Positions 19,107 through 28,108 of a DNA stretch of 64,000 nucleotides are shown in pieces. The notes beneath the pieces are model-generated. The model saw only the letters and a program-made list of their open reading frames with translations, ran no database searches and was not told the origin of the DNA. Numbering within the stretch: position 1 is the stretch's first letter; each line of letters opens with the position of its first letter. Location: assembly GCA_018716135.1 (NCBI GenBank), contig DVKG01000001.1:17518-81517 (forward strand), read 5' to 3'. The stretch comes from Scybalosoma faecavium (GTDB lineage Bacteria > Bacillota > Clostridia > Christensenellales > Christensenellaceae). The position numbers and the translations under genes are program-made.

Positions 19107-19151
19107 TGAAAAAATCAGCCGGAGAGAATAATCCGGCTGTTACTTTTTTTG
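19107..19151. terminator. Bidirectional terminator between uvrA and gerAB
   Basis: CAGCCGGA pairs with TCCGGCTG around an eight-base loop. There is a T run on both strands (seven T rightward, six T leftward), so it can end both converging transcripts. Confidence 0.85.
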
Positions 19152-19940
19152 TCTGCCTATTCTATACGCCATCGTAAACGCGGACGCCGCGCCTATAGTG
19201 ACTGAAAGATACACCGCCGTCTCCCCTGCCAAGGCGAGAGAGCCTGCCAACGTGTACGGTATGTTCATCCCCGTGCGCACATATCCGGCGCTTATCAGCG
19301 AATAATCCTGACCCAGCGTGACCGCATTCCCCAGCGCTACTATCGCCGCAGTGCCGAGGCCCAGAGCCGCGCCTCCGACCGTCAGCCATGCCGCGCCGCG
19401 CCTATCCTCCAGACAGGACGAGTGCATCGCCGCCGGGAGCAATATCGCAAAATTTATCAATACCGCTTTAATCACCGACGGCCAGAGCGTTCCGCTCGGC
19501 AGCAGCATCGAGGGGCTCAAAGCACCCCACTCCGCATACGCCGCCATTACGCAAAGCACAACCGCATATATCAGCAGTATGACCGCGCAAAACACAGTCG
19601 CTGCGCGTCCGGCGACTCGCTCTCCCTTCAGCGCGGTATAAACCGCCGGAACAATGACAGGAAGCAATTCCCAAAAGCTCCTTCCGCCCGCGTACAGCGT
19701 TATCAGCAGCACCCCCAGCGCAATAAACACCGGAAGAGACGCCGTATACATTCGTCTGCCATGCAGCAATCTCGCCGCTCCGCCTGCCATAAACGACGAC
19801 GCTGCCGCGGATACCGCGGCCGCTATCCACGCGCCGCTGCCTATCTGCCTGCTCAGCATCTGATACGTCACTATGCCGCTCAGCCCTGTCGCCGCCATCA
19901 TCAAAAAATACTGATATTTGTGCAGTTTACCTTGAATCAT
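19140..19940 (-). CDS. GerAB-like spore germinant receptor permease subunit, shortened
   Basis: This 266-residue protein has about eight hydrophobic helices, at the position where the B subunit of GerA-type germinant receptors belongs. The usual B subunit is an amino-acid-permease-like protein of about 360 residues with ten helices, so this one is about 100 residues short. Its sequence is also divergent, so the assignment rests mainly on operon context. Its start overlaps the gerAC stop by four bases. It would sit in the inner spore membrane and bind germinants. Confidence 0.65.
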   Translation of the reverse strand: MIQGKLHKYQYFLMMAATGLSGIVTYQMLSRQIGSGAWIAAAVSAAASSFMAGGAARLLHGRRMYTASLPVFIALGVLLITLYAGGRSFWELLPVIVPAVYTALKGERVAGRAATVFCAVILLIYAVVLCVMAAYAEWGALSPSMLLPSGTLWPSVIKAVLINFAILLPAAMHSSCLEDRRGAAWLTVGGAALGLGTAAIVALGNAVTLGQDYSLISAGYVRTGMNIPYTLAGSLALAGETAVYLSVTIGAASAFTMAYRIGRQKK

Positions 19941-20893
19941 ACGCTCTCCCCGGTCTCCACTGTATACACAGCCGATTTTATTACCTCATTCCATTTGCCG
20001 GAATACTTATCTCTGAGCACATTGTCGGAATTGAGCACGCGCGCCGCCAGACCGAGAAAGTCAGCTCCGCTGCGTTTTGCCGCCGCCGCTGCTTTTTCCA
20101 CGCATTCGCAGATATATTTCTCCGCTGCCTCCTGCATATCTTCACTGCATTTCAGACTTACAATTATCTCAAATCTGTACTCTCCGTCGTCAGAAAACCT
20201 CACTTCGCAGTCTGCATCAGATATTTCGGCATCCCGCAGATCTCCGCCAACGTCAATAGTGAAAAAGTCTCTGCTCTGACCGTTCATAAAGCCTGCTCCC
20301 CGAGACTCGTCCTCATCCAGCAGCTCCGTCATGCGCCCATCCTGAATCAGAGCATATCTGTTTATAATCCTGTCTCTGCCTATATACGGTATCAGAGCGC
20401 ATCCGTCAACCGCCCTGCTCGCCATGTATACACTTCGAACTGTCGCAGGAGCTATATAAGATGTTTTTTTCAAGTTTTCCAGCGCGTTTATTATCTCTTT
20501 AGGCGTCTCCTTCAAAAGCTCCGCCGTCTCTCCTTCGCAAATCACAATTCTCTCCATATTCTGACGCTCACTCTGTTCAAAAAGCGCATCCGTTATCCCC
20601 GCCGTGTCCTCCTCGGCCAGCCGTCTTTGCAGAAGTATCAGCTCTGTCTGCCCTGTGTAGAGCTTTTTCCCGCTCAGCTCCATTACTTCACGGCGCGCGC
20701 CGTCAAGCGTCGAGGCCTCGACGCTAATCCCTTCTCCCACCGCAGGCGCAAGCGTCAGTTCAAAGCCATATCTGTCCGACGAGCTGAATCCCGCCGCCTT
20801 TGCTATGTACTCTCCGTCTATCCCTCGCGAGCATCCGCAGAGAACTGTCGCCGCTATCATCGCTGTCGCTATCAATCTTTTCATTCTCCGCAC
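19937..20893 (-). CDS. gerAC: GerAC-type germination lipoprotein
   Basis: This 318-residue protein has a signal peptide and the lipobox LCGC (Cys near 21). Segments characteristic of the Ger(x)C family are visible: LTLAPA near the start, LYTGQTELILLQRRLA near 75-92, and a C-terminal domain with GADFLGLAARV. It is the lipid-anchored C subunit of a germinant receptor on the inner spore membrane. I used the GTG at 20893; an in-frame ATG at 20884 is also possible. It overlaps gerAA by 13 bases. Confidence 0.88.
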   Translation of the reverse strand: MRRMKRLIATAMIAATVLCGCSRGIDGEYIAKAAGFSSSDRYGFELTLAPAVGEGISVEASTLDGARREVMELSGKKLYTGQTELILLQRRLAEEDTAGITDALFEQSERQNMERIVICEGETAELLKETPKEIINALENLKKTSYIAPATVRSVYMASRAVDGCALIPYIGRDRIINRYALIQDGRMTELLDEDESRGAGFMNGQSRDFFTIDVGGDLRDAEISDADCEVRFSDDGEYRFEIIVSLKCSEDMQEAAEKYICECVEKAAAAAKRSGADFLGLAARVLNSDNVLRDKYSGKWNEVIKSAVYTVETGESV

Positions 20894-22287
20894 CGATTCC
20901 TTGTCCTGAAAATACTTCTTTTCGCAGCCCCTGCCTTAAACGGCGAAAACGGATATAGATACGGCTCTCCGAAACTCGTCAGCGAGCAGAGATGCACTAT
21001 TATCAAAAACGCTCCCGCCATTATTCCATATATACCGAATATCCCTGCTAATATAAGCAGCAAAAAGCGAATCAGCACAGAGCTGTCCGCCGTACTGTTC
21101 ACCACCGCAGACGCTATAAACGTCATCGCCGCCACGACGATAGAGGGGGCTGTTATCAGATGAACTCCCACCGCCGCCTCTCCTATTATGAAAACTCCGG
21201 CTATGCTTACCGAGCTTCCTATCTGCACGGGCAGGCGTATCATGGCCTCGCGAAGCAGCTCATACATGAGAAGCATTAGGGTTATTTCTGTTATAGGAGA
21301 AAACGCCGCTCCCTCGCTCGCTTCTATCAGCGTGACGAGAAGCGGATCCGGCACTATCTCACGTGTAAACATAACAATACATATGTATACCGCAGGCAGC
21401 GTCAGGCCGACTACATACGCGAATATCCTCAATATTCTCAGAAATACCGCATAATACGGGCGACTGTAAAAATCCTCGGCAGAATGAAAATTTTCTACGA
21501 ACAGCATTGGCAGCGTAAGCACAAACGGCGTGCCGTCTACTATTATTGCAACGCGCCCTTTGAGCAGTTTCGCCGCTACCGTATCAGGTCTTTCATGATT
21601 TCCTATCGTCGCAAAAAGCGTATGCGGATCGTCCTCTATAAACTGCTCTATATGCCCTGATTCTAAAATATATCTGGCGTCGTCGCTGCGCAGCCTACTG
21701 AGGACGCGAGCCACCAGCTCCTTCGGCGCCGTTCCCTCCAGATACATCACGCATACGTCCGTCCCCGTCTGTTCGCCCATTTGCAGAATCTGAGTTTTAA
21801 GCTGCGGACTTCTCAGCTTTCTGCGCACCATCGCCACATTAAAGAGCATAGTTTCCGTAAAGCCTTCTTTCGGTCCGCGCACTGTCTGCTCCGTCTCCGG
21901 CGAGGAAATTCCGCGGGAATTCCATCCGCGCGTCTGTATTACAAGGCTGCCCTCCATGCCGTCTACAAACAGTACCGTATCCCCGCTCAGACACGCCATA
22001 ACCGCAGAATCGAAATCCTTCTGCATCCTCACATCTACGGGCGAGAGCAGCGCCGCCTTCAGTTCGTTTAAATTATCGGCGCTCGGTCTTATCTGAGAAT
22101 CAAAGCTGAAGCCAAGCAGCGGGCGTATCACATCGTTCTGAATAGTCTCTTTGTTCACCAGCCCGTCTATAAACATTACTATCGCAGATCTTCCGTCCAG
22201 CGTCGTTATTTCGCGCCGGCCCACGTCGAAACAGCCTTGGAAAATTTCGTCCAGCTTCTTCTTTACTTTCGCAATATTTGTTCTCAT
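20881..22287 (-). CDS. gerAA: GerAA-type germinant receptor A subunit
   Basis: This 468-residue protein has a soluble N-terminal half (residues 1-270, with MFIDGLVNKETI and GDTVLFVDG), then the conserved membrane half with RPYYAVFLRILR, SLAL-type helices, and the typical TEITLMLLMYELLREA segment around 340-360. The ATG at 22287 overlaps the stop of the DUF1540 gene by four bases and gives a normal family start; longer upstream frames run through that gene. Gene order A-C-B differs from the common A-B-C order. A sigma-F/G-like promoter lies upstream of DUF1540. Confidence 0.93.
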   Translation of the reverse strand: MRTNIAKVKKKLDEIFQGCFDVGRREITTLDGRSAIVMFIDGLVNKETIQNDVIRPLLGFSFDSQIRPSADNLNELKAALLSPVDVRMQKDFDSAVMACLSGDTVLFVDGMEGSLVIQTRGWNSRGISSPETEQTVRGPKEGFTETMLFNVAMVRRKLRSPQLKTQILQMGEQTGTDVCVMYLEGTAPKELVARVLSRLRSDDARYILESGHIEQFIEDDPHTLFATIGNHERPDTVAAKLLKGRVAIIVDGTPFVLTLPMLFVENFHSAEDFYSRPYYAVFLRILRIFAYVVGLTLPAVYICIVMFTREIVPDPLLVTLIEASEGAAFSPITEITLMLLMYELLREAMIRLPVQIGSSVSIAGVFIIGEAAVGVHLITAPSIVVAAMTFIASAVVNSTADSSVLIRFLLLILAGIFGIYGIMAGAFLIIVHLCSLTSFGEPYLYPFSPFKAGAAKRSIFRTRNRCGE

Positions 22288-22496
22288 CGCTTTTGCTCCA
22301 GAATAGAGCGTTCTCTTCTGACAAAATTTTCGCACATACTGTCGCTTCTGTTCGACACATTGAGACAATTGCTCGGGCGGCACGCCTTTATGCAAATAGA
22401 CGGCAGAGCGCAATAATGATCGGGCGTATTGTACACGCACGTCTCTATTTGGCACCTTATTGTCTGCACCTGCGGGCGCACGTTGTTTTGATTCAT
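22284..22496 (-). CDS. DUF1540 cysteine-rich small protein
   Basis: This 70-residue protein has six or seven cysteines in the DUF1540 pattern: IRCQIETCVYN, then YCALPSICIKAC, then C-x-NC and a late C before NFV. Such proteins are thought to bind metal; their role is not established, though several are associated with sporulating bacteria. The ATG is preceded by GGAGGGG. It is translationally coupled to gerAA, which puts it in the germination operon. Confidence 0.85.
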   Translation of the reverse strand: MNQNNVRPQVQTIRCQIETCVYNTPDHYCALPSICIKACRPSNCLNVSNRSDSMCENFVRRERSILEQKR

Positions 22497-22528
22497 CTTT
22501 TCCCCTCCTCGTTTTCAATTCTGCGTTT

Positions 22529-22558
22529 AGTTTGCCCGCCTTCGCCCTATTTTAACCA
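22529..22558 (-). promoter_or_regulatory. Forespore (sigma-F/sigma-G type) promoter of the ger operon
   Basis: On the minus strand a -35-like GGTTA (22558-22554), a 16-base spacer and a -10 GGGCAAACT (22537-22529) match the forespore consensus GYWTA/GGNNANANT with one mismatch in the -35. It lies about 33 bases before the DUF1540 ATG. Confidence 0.5.
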
Positions 22559-22572
22559 TGCTTCATCGCATC

Positions 22573-22605
22573 AAAAAAAGACCTCCTGTTTTTTAGGAAG
22601 GTCTT
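22573..22605 (-). terminator. Terminator of pepF
   Basis: On the minus strand AAGACC-TCCT pairs with AGGAGGTCTT with one bulged base, followed by a T7 run. It starts just after the pepF stop. Confidence 0.8.
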
Positions 22606-22620
22606 AATTTCTTACGCTTG

Positions 22621-24405
22621 CTATTTTTCTTCTGTCAGTTCACGGAATTCCTCGAGAGCCTTTGCAAACTCCTGCATGCAGGTTTCTACCGCTGTGTCAA
22701 AATTCACACCCGCCTTCTCCAGCAGAGCTATCGGATAATCCGTACCTCCGCTGCAAAGAAATTCACGGTATTTCCTGAGATTTTCCGGATCGTCCAGCCC
22801 CGCTACTATCGCAGATGCGCAGGAGAAGCCCGTCGCATATTTATACACGTAAAAGGCATTGTAAAAGTGAGGTATTCTCGCCCATTCATATCGAATTACG
22901 TCGTCCTTTTCCACACCTTCGCCATAGTACAAGTCGTTTAGCTCCTGATACACGCTGCCAAACGTCTCCGGCGTGAGCGGTTCGCCTGCCGCTGCCATCT
23001 CATGCGCTTTTTTCTCAAACTCAGCGAACATAGTCTGACGGAATACCGTCGTTCTGAACTGATCGAGATAATGACAGAGAATGTGCTTTCTCAGCTCCTT
23101 GTCGGTTACTATCTTCAGCAGATACTTAGTGAGAAGTATTTCATTTACGGTGGACGCAACCTCCGCCACGAATATCACATAGCTCGCCAGCGGATATGGC
23201 TGAGTTTTGTTTGAATAATAGCTGTGCATCGCATGACCCAGCTCGTGAGCAAGGGTAAACACACTGTCCAAATCTCCTCGATGGTTCAGCAGGACATACG
23301 GATGAACTCCGTACACTCCCCAGGAATATGCGCCCGTAGTCTTATTCTCCGTTGCGCATACGTCTATCCATCTGTTATCGAACGCCTCCTTCAGCGTCTC
23401 GGTGTAATCCTCTCCCAGAGGCGCCGTCGCCGCCAGAACCATATCCTTTGCTTCTTCATAGGAATAGCTGTCCTCGCCTGCATTCGAAAGAGGAACGTAC
23501 ACGTCGTACATCGCCAGTTTTTCCACACCGAGCAGCTTCTTCCTCAGCGACAAGTATTCATACATCGTGGGCAGATGCTTATGTACCGTATCTATAAGAT
23601 CATCGTACACCTTCAGCGGAACATTGTCCCCGAAAAGCGGCTTTGCCAGCGCAGATTCATACCCGCGGACGTCTGCATAAAATACGTCCTTTTTCACCGA
23701 AGTCGCATATGTAGCGGCTATCGTATTTATGTGCGATTTAAACCCCTCGTAGAACGTCTGATAAACTTTTTTGCGAAGCTCTCTGTCAGGATTCTGCATA
23801 TACAGTATATAGTTGCTGTGGGAAAGAGTATGCGTCTCTCCGTTGTGCTCCACGCTGTCAAATTTCAAATCCGCATTGTTGAGCATCGTGAAAATATCTC
23901 GCGCTCCGCCCGAAAAATCCCCCGCCATGCTGAGCAGCTTTTCCTGCTCCGCGGGGAGTATGTGCTGCTTAGAGCGCAGCAGATCTTCAATATAAAACTT
24001 ATAATTCTCAAGCTCGGGCTTTTCTTTCCACTGAGTCAGCTTTTCTTCGTCCATGGAGAGCAGCAGAGGATTTATGAACGACGCCGCGGACGATACCTTG
24101 ACGAGCAGAGTACCCGCACGATCTGTCAAAGCCTGCGCCTCCGGGTCTGCATTGTCGAGGTCGCGGTGCATTTTTGCATAGGTGTAGAGCTTCTCCAGCT
24201 TATAGCTCACCTCATCCAGCTTCTCAAGCCCCTGAGCCAGCTTCTCTGAGCTTTGCGTCATGCTCTCTGACAGCTTTTTTATTTCCTCCGCGCTTTCAGA
24301 TGCGCTTTTAAAGTCGCTTTCCCAATCTGCACGCGAAGGATAGATATCCTCGAGCTTCCACTTATACTTCTGTTCCACCATATCCCGCGTTAGTTTCTTG
24401 CTCAT
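22621..24405 (-). CDS. pepF: Oligoendopeptidase F
   Basis: This 594-residue cytoplasmic M3 zinc metallopeptidase cleaves short peptides. The zinc motif HELGHAMHSY lies near residue 378, with the third ligand Glu in the following helix (VAEVASTVNEILL). The N-terminal helical domain carries WKLEDIYPS, typical of PepF. I chose the ATG at 24405 because the extra 17 residues of a longer frame do not resemble the family start. It is transcribed alone with its own terminator. No pheromone or bacteriocin partner is visible. Confidence 0.96.
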   Translation of the reverse strand: MSKKLTRDMVEQKYKWKLEDIYPSRADWESDFKSASESAEEIKKLSESMTQSSEKLAQGLEKLDEVSYKLEKLYTYAKMHRDLDNADPEAQALTDRAGTLLVKVSSAASFINPLLLSMDEEKLTQWKEKPELENYKFYIEDLLRSKQHILPAEQEKLLSMAGDFSGGARDIFTMLNNADLKFDSVEHNGETHTLSHSNYILYMQNPDRELRKKVYQTFYEGFKSHINTIAATYATSVKKDVFYADVRGYESALAKPLFGDNVPLKVYDDLIDTVHKHLPTMYEYLSLRKKLLGVEKLAMYDVYVPLSNAGEDSYSYEEAKDMVLAATAPLGEDYTETLKEAFDNRWIDVCATENKTTGAYSWGVYGVHPYVLLNHRGDLDSVFTLAHELGHAMHSYYSNKTQPYPLASYVIFVAEVASTVNEILLTKYLLKIVTDKELRKHILCHYLDQFRTTVFRQTMFAEFEKKAHEMAAAGEPLTPETFGSVYQELNDLYYGEGVEKDDVIRYEWARIPHFYNAFYVYKYATGFSCASAIVAGLDDPENLRKYREFLCSGGTDYPIALLEKAGVNFDTAVETCMQEFAKALEEFRELTEEK

Positions 24406-24476
24406 CAAATCACCGTCCCTTTCGTCACGGAGCTGCATATTTCCCGCACTCCGCATAACAGAATATTATATTATTT

Positions 24477-25841
24477 TTAGTTCTTTTGCGCGTGAATAGG
24501 CGAGGGTATTCTTCCTCCGCGCGCAATAAACACTTCCGCAGACCCTTCGTGAACGGGCATAACAGGCGCCGTGCCGAGCAGGCCGCCGAAGTCCACCTCA
24601 TCTCCCACCTTCGCTCCGGGAACGGGTATAATCCTGACTGCCGTCGTCTTATTGTTCACCATGCCTATAGCCGCTTCGTCCGCGATTATCGCGCTCAGCG
24701 TATCGCTTGTAGTATCTCCCGGGACTGCAATCATATCCAAGCCTACGGAGCATACGCACGTCATCGCCTCCAGCTTATCCAGAGCGAGCGCTCCGGAACG
24801 CGCCGCCGCTATCATGCCTTCGTCCTCGCTGACAGGGATAAACGCGCCGGAAAGCCCGCCCACATGTGAGCTTGCCATTACGCCGCCCTTCTTCACCGCG
24901 TCGTTCAGCAGAGCGAGAGCCGCCGTCGTGCCGTGAGTGCCGCAGACCTCCAGCCCCATTCCTTCCAAAATGCGCGCTACGCTGTCGCCTTTTGCGGGAG
25001 TCGGAGCGAGCGACAGGTCTACGATTCCAAATTCAGCGCCCAGCCTGCGAGACGCTTCTCTCGCGACCAGCTCGCCTACGCGGGTAATCCTGAACGCCGT
25101 CTTTTTTATCGTCTCCGCCAGCTCATCGAAGGTCGCGCCCTGCATGTTCTTTATCGCCGCGCTGACGACGCCGGGGCCGCTTACGCCTACGTTTATCACG
25201 CAGTCGCTCTCCCCAACTCCGTGGAAAGCGCCCGCCATGAACGGATTGTCCTCTACGGCATTGCAGAATACTACAAGCTTTGCCGCGCCGAGTCCGCCGT
25301 CCTTGGAGGTAAGCTGCGCCGTGCGCCTTATAACGCCTCCCATCATGGCAACCGCATCCATATTAATGCCCGCGCGCGTCGTGCCCACGTTGACGCTGGA
25401 GCATACCAAATCAGTCTGAGCCAAAGCGCTGGGAATGCTGCGGATAAAGTTGCGTTCTCCCATGGTCATGCCTTTATGTACCAGCGCCGTAAAACCGCCG
25501 ATAAAGTCTACGCCCATATCCTTAGCCACTTCGTCCAGAGCAACGGCGAAAGGCGTGAAGTCAGTCACGCTGTCCGCTATCGCCTCCGTAACCAGAGATA
25601 CGGGAGTAACGGATATGCGCTTATTGACTATCGGAATTCCGTATTCTTCGCCTATTCTGTCGCCTGTCTCCACGAGATGCTCCGCCTTACGGGATATTTT
25701 ATCCTTAATCTTACGGATCATTCTCTCCTGAGAGTCGCATACGCAATCTCTGAGCGAGATGCCCATCGTGATTGTACGCACATCCAGACACTGACGCTTT
25801 ATCATCTCAAGCGTCTGCAAAATTTCATTATGATCTATCAT
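24477..25841 (-). CDS. UPF0210 (PFL family, DUF711) protein
   Basis: This 454-residue protein is of the widespread UPF0210/DUF711 family, distantly related to glycyl-radical enzymes but without a glycyl radical function of its own. Typical segments are DFIGGFTALVHKGMT, VNVGTTRAGINMDAV, GVSGPGVV and VSEDEGMIAA. The length is normal. It lies 15 bases downstream of the small ACT-domain protein, the standard conserved gene pair. The biochemical role is not known to me. Confidence 0.93.
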   Translation of the reverse strand: MIDHNEILQTLEMIKRQCLDVRTITMGISLRDCVCDSQERMIRKIKDKISRKAEHLVETGDRIGEEYGIPIVNKRISVTPVSLVTEAIADSVTDFTPFAVALDEVAKDMGVDFIGGFTALVHKGMTMGERNFIRSIPSALAQTDLVCSSVNVGTTRAGINMDAVAMMGGVIRRTAQLTSKDGGLGAAKLVVFCNAVEDNPFMAGAFHGVGESDCVINVGVSGPGVVSAAIKNMQGATFDELAETIKKTAFRITRVGELVAREASRRLGAEFGIVDLSLAPTPAKGDSVARILEGMGLEVCGTHGTTAALALLNDAVKKGGVMASSHVGGLSGAFIPVSEDEGMIAAARSGALALDKLEAMTCVCSVGLDMIAVPGDTTSDTLSAIIADEAAIGMVNNKTTAVRIIPVPGAKVGDEVDFGGLLGTAPVMPVHEGSAEVFIARGGRIPSPIHAQKN

Positions 25842-25856
25842 ACCGCTGCCACCTGT

Positions 25857-26129
25857 TTAAACCCTGTGCATCGAGTTGAAAATCTCTTCGCGCTGAATTT
25901 GAATATCCATACCCAAATCCTGAGCCACTTCGTCCAGTCTTTCCTTCAGCGCGCTGAAGTCTACTGTCATTTCGCTCATATCCGTAAGCATTACCATGCT
26001 GAATATTTCTTCGCGGAATACAGTCTGGCTGATGTCCAATATATTAACTCCGCATTCGAAAAGTGCGCCGCTCACCTTCGCTATTATTCCCTTTGTATCC
26101 GCACCCAAAACAGTTACTATCGCTTTCAT
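25857..26129 (-). CDS. ACT-domain regulatory protein (UPF0237)
   Basis: This 90-residue single ACT domain starts MKAIVTVLGADTKGIIAK and contains GVNILDISQTV, which is diagnostic of UPF0237. ACT domains bind amino acids. GGAGG precedes the ATG at 26129. It is the first gene of a pair with the UPF0210 protein and may regulate it. Confidence 0.93.
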   Translation of the reverse strand: MKAIVTVLGADTKGIIAKVSGALFECGVNILDISQTVFREEIFSMVMLTDMSEMTVDFSALKERLDEVAQDLGMDIQIQREEIFNSMHRV

Positions 26130-26244
26130 AAAACCTCCAATTACATAAGCCCGGAGCAAAGACAGCGCTCTTTCTCTCCGCTTATCTCTTTATTTAAAAT
26201 AAATTAATTAAATTCTGCGCTGTTTTTTTACTGCCCGGCGCTTC

Positions 26245-26832
26245 TCAGCTCTCCAGCTTCAGCGCCTTGTATTCTCTGACGTCTCTCTGCGCGCCTGCAT
26301 AATTTTCAATATACTCCATCGCTTCCTCAGGCGCAGAACAGAACTTGTAAAGCTCTCTGCATTTCTCCCGCACGAAGTTCTGGCTTATCGCATGCTCTAT
26401 CATGCTTTGCAAAGCATCGTAATATCCGAATATATTGTATATAACTATGGGCTTGTCATGTCTGCCAAGCTGCTTGAGCGTGAGTATCTCGAGCAATTCT
26501 TCAAATGTGCCTATCCCGCCGGGCGCGGCGATAAACGCATCCGATTTGTCCTCCATCGTCTGCTTCCTGTCGCGCATTCCTTCTGTTATTATAAGCTCTG
26601 TGCAATGCTCAAACAAAACGCCGTCCACATTGAAAAATCCGGGAGCTATCCCGGTTATTTCTCCGCCTTTGCTATGCACTCCGCGCGCCGCCGCTCCCAT
26701 GAGACCTGTCGCGCCGCCGCCGAAAACCAGAGAATGACCTCGCGCCGCCATAGTCTCGCCCAGCTTCTCTATCTCAGATATATACTTCTGATCGGTGTCG
26801 GCGGAGGACGCCCCGTATAAACAAATGTTCAT
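26245..26832 (-). CDS. LOG-family (TIGR00730) nucleotide phosphoribohydrolase
   Basis: This 195-residue Rossmann-fold protein has the LOG motifs MRDRK near residue 88 and PGGIGTFEE near 104, plus GGGATGLMG near 38. Members hydrolyse purine or cytokinin riboside 5'-monophosphates to the base and ribose 5-phosphate; the bacterial substrate is often unclear. I chose the ATG at 26832 because AGGAGAG sits just upstream. It is a single gene. Confidence 0.9.
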   Translation of the reverse strand: MNICLYGASSADTDQKYISEIEKLGETMAARGHSLVFGGGATGLMGAAARGVHSKGGEITGIAPGFFNVDGVLFEHCTELIITEGMRDRKQTMEDKSDAFIAAPGGIGTFEELLEILTLKQLGRHDKPIVIYNIFGYYDALQSMIEHAISQNFVREKCRELYKFCSAPEEAMEYIENYAGAQRDVREYKALKLES

Positions 26833-27066
26833 TTCTTCTCTCCTGTGCAAAATACGCCCGAGTTAGTCGGGCTTTTCTAAGATAGTATACACCAACCAAA
26901 GCTCTTTCGCAAGACGAAGCCTAAGTCCGCCGCTTCCGGTCAATAACACAAAAAATAATATATCATTTGCCTGCGTTTTTGTCTATATTCTAAATTGCAT
27001 ACCCGCCAACAGGGCTGAAATCCTCTGATATTTGTTGTATAATAAAATTGTAGGAGGATTTTTACC

Positions 27067-27843
27067 ATGTTTGACTATCATATGCACACCAGAATATCTT
27101 TTGATTCCGACGCAGACCCCATAGCAATGCTCCGCGCGGCGGAGGCCGCCGGGCTCGAAGAAATATGCTTCACGGAACACTACGACATACATCCTCTGCG
27201 CCCGAACGAGATTCAGCCTCCCGACTTAGAACAGTACAAAAAAAATATACAGCTTTTGCGCAAACAAAATTCATCCGTCAGAGTAAAAATGGGCATAGAG
27301 CTGGGCGTGACGACAGAGCTTTTGCCTCAATTCAAAAAAATCGCCGACGAGTTCCCCTGCGATTTTGTAATATGCTCTCAGCATTTTATACACGGAGAAG
27401 ACCCCTACGACGACGGTTTTTTTGATATGTATTCCGAATGGAAGACGGATTATCTCGCCGCTATCCTCAGCAGTATATCCTCCTTTGACAAATACAGCGT
27501 CGTCGGGCATATAGGCTATCCCGGAAAATACTGCGGTCAGGTAATGCGTCATTCTGAAAATCCCGATCTGCTGGACGCCATATTCAAAAAAATTATATAC
27601 GACGGAAAAGGCATAGAGTTAAACACAAGCTCCTTCTCCGTTCTCGGCGAATTCGTCCCTGCAAATTGTATACTCAGCCGTTATCTCGAACTCGGCGGAG
27701 AGATAATCACGCTTGGCTCCGACTCACACTACCCCTCCCGCGTCGGTGAAAAAATACATGATGCAAAGGAGCTGCTCCGCTCCCTCGGTTTCAAATACGT
27801 CTGCACCTTCAGCGATATGAATCCCATATTCCACACGCTGTAG
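27067..27843 (+). CDS. PHP-domain histidinol-phosphatase family protein
   Basis: This 258-residue metal-dependent phosphoesterase has the PHP motifs DYHMHTRISFDSD at the N-terminus, FTEHYD near 37, CSQHFIHGEDPY near 105, VGHIGYPGKYC near 147, and GSDSHYP near 219. The length and motifs fit the HisJ branch, which dephosphorylates histidinol phosphate. No other his genes are in the window, so the substrate stays uncertain. A strong GGAGG precedes the ATG, and a TATAAT is at 27038-27043. Confidence 0.85.
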   Translation: MFDYHMHTRISFDSDADPIAMLRAAEAAGLEEICFTEHYDIHPLRPNEIQPPDLEQYKKNIQLLRKQNSSVRVKMGIELGVTTELLPQFKKIADEFPCDFVICSQHFIHGEDPYDDGFFDMYSEWKTDYLAAILSSISSFDKYSVVGHIGYPGKYCGQVMRHSENPDLLDAIFKKIIYDGKGIELNTSSFSVLGEFVPANCILSRYLELGGEIITLGSDSHYPSRVGEKIHDAKELLRSLGFKYVCTFSDMNPIFHTL

Positions 27844-27882
27844 TTATTTCAATTAAAATCAAAACCACCGTTCTTTGAACTT

Positions 27883-27935
27883 CCCCCCATTTGTTAGACA
27901 GTATGACATGCTGAATAACGGACGGGGGATTTTTC
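27883..27935 (+). terminator. Probable terminator of the PHP phosphatase gene
   Basis: CCCCC pairs with GGGGG, and inside it TTGTTA pairs with TAACGG, closing a larger loop; five T follow. It is less regular than other terminators here. Confidence 0.45.
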
Positions 27936-28108
27936 AGCATAAAATACAAAAGACAGATACAGTTCCCGTCATATCAAGGCAAAACTAAAGGGCTCGCCGC
28001 CTGCTCTCCACAGACAACAAGCCCTTTCGGTCGCTTGAACAGTTTTTACTTCAAAATATTGTCTAATTTTTTTGGGTCGGTTCATCTTGCCGGTGCTTTT
28101 TTATTCTC

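Noticed and set aside
20881..22518. Longer gerAA starting at 22518
   Set aside because: The extra 77 residues lie in the frame opposite to family similarity and overlap the whole DUF1540 gene; the ATG at 22287 fits the family start.
23224..24249. 341-codon plus-strand frame opposite pepF
   Set aside because: It is antisense to a complete oligoendopeptidase F; no start signal or family resemblance.
24933..26207. 424-codon plus-strand frame across UPF0210 and the ACT gene
   Set aside because: It spans two well-supported genes on the other strand and is very rich in Arg, Tyr and His, as expected of an antisense frame.
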